DNA of 64,000 nt from Micromonospora acroterricola (GTDB lineage Bacteria; Actinomycetota; Actinomycetes; Mycobacteriales; Micromonosporaceae). Shown here piece after piece: positions 60,989-64,000 of this stretch (its first letter is position 1; each line of letters begins with the position of its first letter). Under the pieces are notes generated by a model, which was given only the letters and a program-made list of their open reading frames with translations, had not been told where the DNA came from and did not search any database. The stretch covers positions 1 to 64,000 of the forward strand of contig NZ_QGKR01000178.1 in assembly GCF_003172955.1 (NCBI RefSeq). The letters are read 5' to 3'. A program made the position numbers and the translations under genes.

Positions 60989-61183
60989 TCAACTGCCCGA
61001 GAGGAAGGCGTTCTCGCGCAGGAAGGTGCGGTCGCGGGAGGCGGCCAACTCCTCGGCGCGCTGAGCCTTCGCTCGATACAGCTCCAGGTCCTCCAACGCG
61101 TGCCGGACACCCAGCCGGATCACGCCGTAGAGGAAGACGAAGCCGAAGACGTAAAGGATCACGGTGGTGACGACAGCGAACAT
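60989..61183 (-). CDS. Small single-pass membrane protein
   Basis: 64 residues from ATG 61183. One N-terminal transmembrane helix (about 4-28, VVTTVILYVFGFVFLYGVIRLGV) and a charged, helical cytoplasmic tail (LEDLELYRAKAQRAEELAASRD). No known family. The hydrophobic pattern and codon bias support a real gene. Confidence 0.65.
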   Translation of the reverse strand: MFAVVTTVILYVFGFVFLYGVIRLGVRHALEDLELYRAKAQRAEELAASRDRTFLRENAFLSGS

Positions 61184-61220
61184 GGCGTCACCGTAAGACG
61201 AACGTGAACCGGTGTACGTC

Positions 61221-62003
61221 TCATCTCCGCCCGGTTCCCCCGTACGTGTCAGCGAGGTGGTCGGCCCAGGTGCGTACGCCCCGGGGCAGCGCCTCGGTGA
61301 CCAGGCCACCGGCGCGCAGCTCCCGCCCGAGGCGGCCGGGGATCCGCACCGGCAGCAGCGGCCGGCGCGAGCCCCGCGCCTCCCGCCAGGCGCGGACCGC
61401 CTCGTCGAAGCGAAGCACCTGCGGCCCGCCGTACTCCTCGATGCCGCCGAGCGGGCCGGCGACCAGCCGGGCGGCCAGCCGGGCCGCCACCTCGGCCGGG
61501 TCGACCGGCTGGGCGAGCACCGCCCGGTCGCCGATCACCGGCCCCAGCCGCGCGCCGGCGGTCAGCAGGTCGTCCAGGAGCTGCGGGAACTGGGTGGCCC
61601 GCAGCACCGACCACGGCACCGGCCCGGCCGCGACCACCTGCTCGGCGGCGAGCTTGTGCCGGTAGTACGGGATCGGCACCCGGTCCACGCCGACGATCGA
61701 CACGTAGACCAGGTGCTGGACGCCGGCCGCACCGGCGGCCACCACCAGCCGGCGGGTGCCCAACACGTCCACCTGATAAGCCCGCCGGCCCTGGGGTGCG
61801 GACGCCAGGTGCAGCACCGCGTCCATCCCGGTCACCGCCTCGGTCAGCCCCTCACCGGTGGCCAGGTCGGTCACCACCCACTCCACGTCACCGCCGGTAC
61901 GCGACTGTCGGCTGGTGGCCCGGACGCTGACCCCGTCGGCGCCCAGGCGGGCCAGCACCGGATGGCCCAGGCGACCGCTCGCCCCGGTGACCAGAACCCT
62001 CAT
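61221..62003 (-). CDS. NAD(P)-binding SDR-like protein (NmrA/atypical SDR)
   Basis: 260 residues from ATG 62003 with AGGAGG five bases upstream. N-terminal Rossmann motif VTGASGRLG, a DLATGEGL region after beta-3, and no YxxxK; typical of atypical SDRs of the NmrA/DUF2867-like group, which bind NAD(P) and act as redox sensors or reductases. PYYRHKLAAEQVV resembles the Tyr/Lys region of such proteins. No operon partners. Substrate unknown. Confidence 0.85.
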   Translation of the reverse strand: MRVLVTGASGRLGHPVLARLGADGVSVRATSRQSRTGGDVEWVVTDLATGEGLTEAVTGMDAVLHLASAPQGRRAYQVDVLGTRRLVVAAGAAGVQHLVYVSIVGVDRVPIPYYRHKLAAEQVVAAGPVPWSVLRATQFPQLLDDLLTAGARLGPVIGDRAVLAQPVDPAEVAARLAARLVAGPLGGIEEYGGPQVLRFDEAVRAWREARGSRRPLLPVRIPGRLGRELRAGGLVTEALPRGVRTWADHLADTYGGTGRR

Positions 62004-62137
62004 CCCGTCCTCCTGTCCCGCCGCGACACCGCGGCATCCGCGAGCCCACCGGTCCATCCCGACGCGGGTTCACGCCGCCCGTGGGCCACTGCTGTTGACG
62101 GCACCCGGGAGCGACCCGTGACCGGGTGTGCGCCGGC

Positions 62138-62791
62138 TCACCCCGAGCGAATCAGGTCCAACACGGTCAGCAGCGCGAAGAACGCGATCAGCACCTCGCT
62201 GACCACCCAGGCGTGCCCCTGGGCCCACTCCCGCATCCGGGCCAGCACCCGCGCGGCCCGCCGCCCGAGCAGCAGCAACGCGAGCAGCGGCAGGGCGAGC
62301 AGCGTCACCGTGAGCAGCACGAACGGCAGCAGGTGCCACCACGGCAGGTCGTGCCGGGCCACGCTCGCCCCGACCGCCGCCATGGTCAGGTCATCGGTGG
62401 GCGTCACGACGAAGAGCAGCGCGCCCAGTCGCGACGCCCAGGCCGGATCGGCGTGCCCGATGCTCCCCAGCCACTTCGGCTGCCCGGCCCGGTGCCGGCG
62501 CAACCAGACGACCACGGCCAGGACGACCAGCAGGACGAGCACCACCAGATCGATGGCGGGCCCGCGTTCGATCCGGCCGACGGCGGCGGTGGCGTCGGCG
62601 GCCAGGCCGCCCACCAACCGGACGAGCAGCCACGCCACCGTCACCCCGGCGGCGACCACCAGCCCGGCACCGGCGAGGAAGCCCAGCGACGCCGCCCGGG
62701 GACGATCCGACGAGGCGAGGAAGACCGCCACGACCAACTGGGTCCCGGCCACCATCACCACGGCCAGCGGCAGGACGGTCAGGAAGTTCAT
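62138..62791 (-). CDS. GAP-family (sulfolipid-1-addressing-like) membrane protein
   Basis: 217 residues from ATG 62791 with GGGAGG nine bases upstream (ATG 62800 is too close to it). Six hydrophobic segments: FLTVLPLAVVMVAGTQLVVAVFLAS, AASLGFLAGAGLVVAAGVTVAWLL, VVLVLLVVLAVVVWL and three more towards the C-terminus. Resembles the GAP/Sap family of actinobacterial exporters related to the LysE fold, which help address glycolipids to the surface. Substrate unknown. Confidence 0.82.
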   Translation of the reverse strand: MNFLTVLPLAVVMVAGTQLVVAVFLASSDRPRAASLGFLAGAGLVVAAGVTVAWLLVRLVGGLAADATAAVGRIERGPAIDLVVLVLLVVLAVVVWLRRHRAGQPKWLGSIGHADPAWASRLGALLFVVTPTDDLTMAAVGASVARHDLPWWHLLPFVLLTVTLLALPLLALLLLGRRAARVLARMREWAQGHAWVVSEVLIAFFALLTVLDLIRSG

Positions 62792-62841
62792 CGCCGCCAT
62801 CCTCCCGGCCGGTTGGTGCGCGAGGCCGTCGAATCCGCGGA

Positions 62842-64000
62842 TCAGCCGCCCGGTCGCGCGCTCCCGCCCACTACCACCCGGCCGGCCAGCACCGCTCCGA
62901 GCAGCCCCAGACCGGCGGCCACCACCAGCGTCACGGTGTAGTCGGCCGGGCCGGGCGCGCTTCCGGCCGCCAGCACCGCCCCGGTGAGCGCCAGCACGGT
63001 CGCCGCGAAGAGCGAGTCGCCCAGTTGCAGCGACGAGCTGTTGCGGCCCTGCTCGCCGGGAGCGGACAGCTCCAGGGTGAGCACCGACAACGACGGGTAG
63101 AGCAGCCCCATGCCGACGCCGGCCACCGCCCAGCCCAGCACGGCGACGGCCACCGGCAGCTCGGGCCGGACGGCCAGCGCCACCGTGACGGTGCCGATCG
63201 TGATGCAGCTCAGCCCGACCCGGGGCAGGGTGGCCCGCGACGCCGGCACGGGGATCCGGCCCTGCACCCACGAGCCCACCGACCAGGCCAGGGCGCCCAC
63301 CGTGAGGACCAGGCCGGCGGCGGTCGGCGACAGGCCCCGCTCCCGGGACAGCATCAACGGAATGACCACCTCGGCGCCGACGAACGCCGCCGAGGCGAGC
63401 CCCCGGAGCCCGACCACGGTGGGCAGCCCCCGGGCCGCCCGGAGGAACCCGGGAGGCAGCAGGCGCGGGGCGCAGACCAGCAGGCCGACCACCGCGAACG
63501 CGACCAACGCCAGGGCGGTGGCACCGCGCTGCTGCCCCCCGATGTGCAGCAGTGCGGCGCTCACCGCCGCCCCGCAGGCCCAACCGATCCGGGCCACCGC
63601 GCCCGCCGCCGGCCGGGTCGGCACGCTCCGCTCAAGCGAGCGCAGCCCGGGGTGGATCAGCAACACGGCCGGCACCGCCACCGCCGGCACCGCCAGGAAG
63701 ACCCACCGCCAGCCCAGGTACTCGACGATCAGGCCGGCCAACGCCGGCCCGACCAGCGACGGAACGACCCACGCCGCCGCGAACGCCGCGAAGATCCGCC
63801 GATGCAACTCCTCCGGGTACGCGTGCCCGACGATCACGTAGAGCGCCACCGAGAGCAGCCCGGAGCCGAACCCCTGCACCACCCGGCCGACGACCAGCGC
63901 ACCCATCACGGGCGCGGTACCGGCGATCACCAACCCGACGACGAACCAGGCGACGCCATGCCACATCGGCCCCTTCGGTCCTCGGGCGTCACACCAGATC
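62842..64000 (-). CDS. MFS transporter (N-terminus beyond window)
   Basis: The visible part is at least 374 residues; the frame stays open from ATG 63966 to the window edge (IWCDARGPKGPMWHG), and this upstream stretch is a typical MFS motif A loop, so the true start and helices 1-2 lie off the right edge. Ten or so helices are visible, with GRVVQGFGSGLLSVALYVIVG (drug-efflux type motif B/C region) and a long second half. Resembles DHA2/EmrB-type multidrug exporters with 12-14 helices. Confidence 0.88.
   Translation of the reverse strand, partial: IWCDARGPKGPMWHGVAWFVVGLVIAGTAPVMGALVVGRVVQGFGSGLLSVALYVIVGHAYPEELHRRIFAAFAAAWVVPSLVGPALAGLIVEYLGWRWVFLAVPAVAVPAVLLIHPGLRSLERSVPTRPAAGAVARIGWACGAAVSAALLHIGGQQRGATALALVAFAVVGLLVCAPRLLPPGFLRAARGLPTVVGLRGLASAAFVGAEVVIPLMLSRERGLSPTAAGLVLTVGALAWSVGSWVQGRIPVPASRATLPRVGLSCITIGTVTVALAVRPELPVAVAVLGWAVAGVGMGLLYPSLSVLTLELSAPGEQGRNSSSLQLGDSLFAATVLALTGAVLAAGSAPGPADYTVTLVVAAGLGLLGAVLAGRVVVGGSARPGG

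Overview
The window is very GC-rich (by eye above 70%, with G or C in most third codon positions) and looks like chromosomal DNA of a Micromonospora-like actinomycete (Micromonosporaceae). The evidence is the actinobacterial fhaA-fhaB-pstP-rodA-pbpA-pknA operon followed by a divergent tRNA-Leu(CAG), two XRE/DUF397 regulator pairs, a SigE-type ECF sigma factor, a snapalysin-type protease and many GTG starts. In actinobacteria the pkn/pst/fha operon lies close to oriC, and a near-consensus parS-like site at about 60.3 kb fits an origin-proximal location.

Layout. 0-6.7 kb (minus): cell-wall and division signalling operon, entering at pknA, whose C-terminus is cut by the window edge; a near-perfect 46-bp inverted repeat sits exactly at that edge. 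6.9-9 kb (plus): tRNA-Leu, a sugar-nucleotide epimerase-like protein and a WecG/TagA glycosyltransferase. 9-24.2 kb: secreted subtilase, membrane and hypothetical proteins, an XRE/DUF397 pair, two PASTA proteins, a GCS2-type ligase, a divergent yceI/marR pair and a large HTH/NB-ARC/TPR regulator. 24.3-27.1 kb and 42.7-45.8 kb (minus): two halves of a leucine/branched-acyl-CoA degradation locus (acyl-CoA dehydrogenase and carboxyltransferase; then HMG-CoA lyase, biotin carboxylase and TetR).

Between those halves, about 15.5 kb holds an orphan solute-binding lipoprotein, an eight-gene plus-strand operon (28.5-42.0 kb) and a snapalysin-like protease. The operon is the centrepiece: an adenylation-carrier-reductase NRPS without condensation domain, two paralogous cobalamin-type radical SAM enzymes, an MFS exporter, a FemAB/GNAT-ATP-grasp fusion, a DAP-decarboxylase-like PLP enzyme, a second FemAB/GNAT-like protein and an aldo-keto reductase. 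Its genes are tightly spaced or overlapping. I recognise no characterised pathway with this composition; it is the best candidate for an undescribed small peptide or amino-aldehyde/amino-alcohol biosynthetic system in which amide bonds come from ATP-grasp and FemAB-type chemistry rather than condensation domains.

46-64 kb: MFS transporters, a CysA-type sulfurtransferase, a secreted multi-Ig protein, an SGNH hydrolase, an ECF sigma factor with a membrane beta-propeller-like partner and a lipoprotein paralogue, the second XRE/DUF397 pair, prolyl-tRNA synthetase, a CBS protein, SufE, a DsbA-family protein, a YbaK-type tRNA deacylase, small membrane proteins and an MFS gene running off the right edge.
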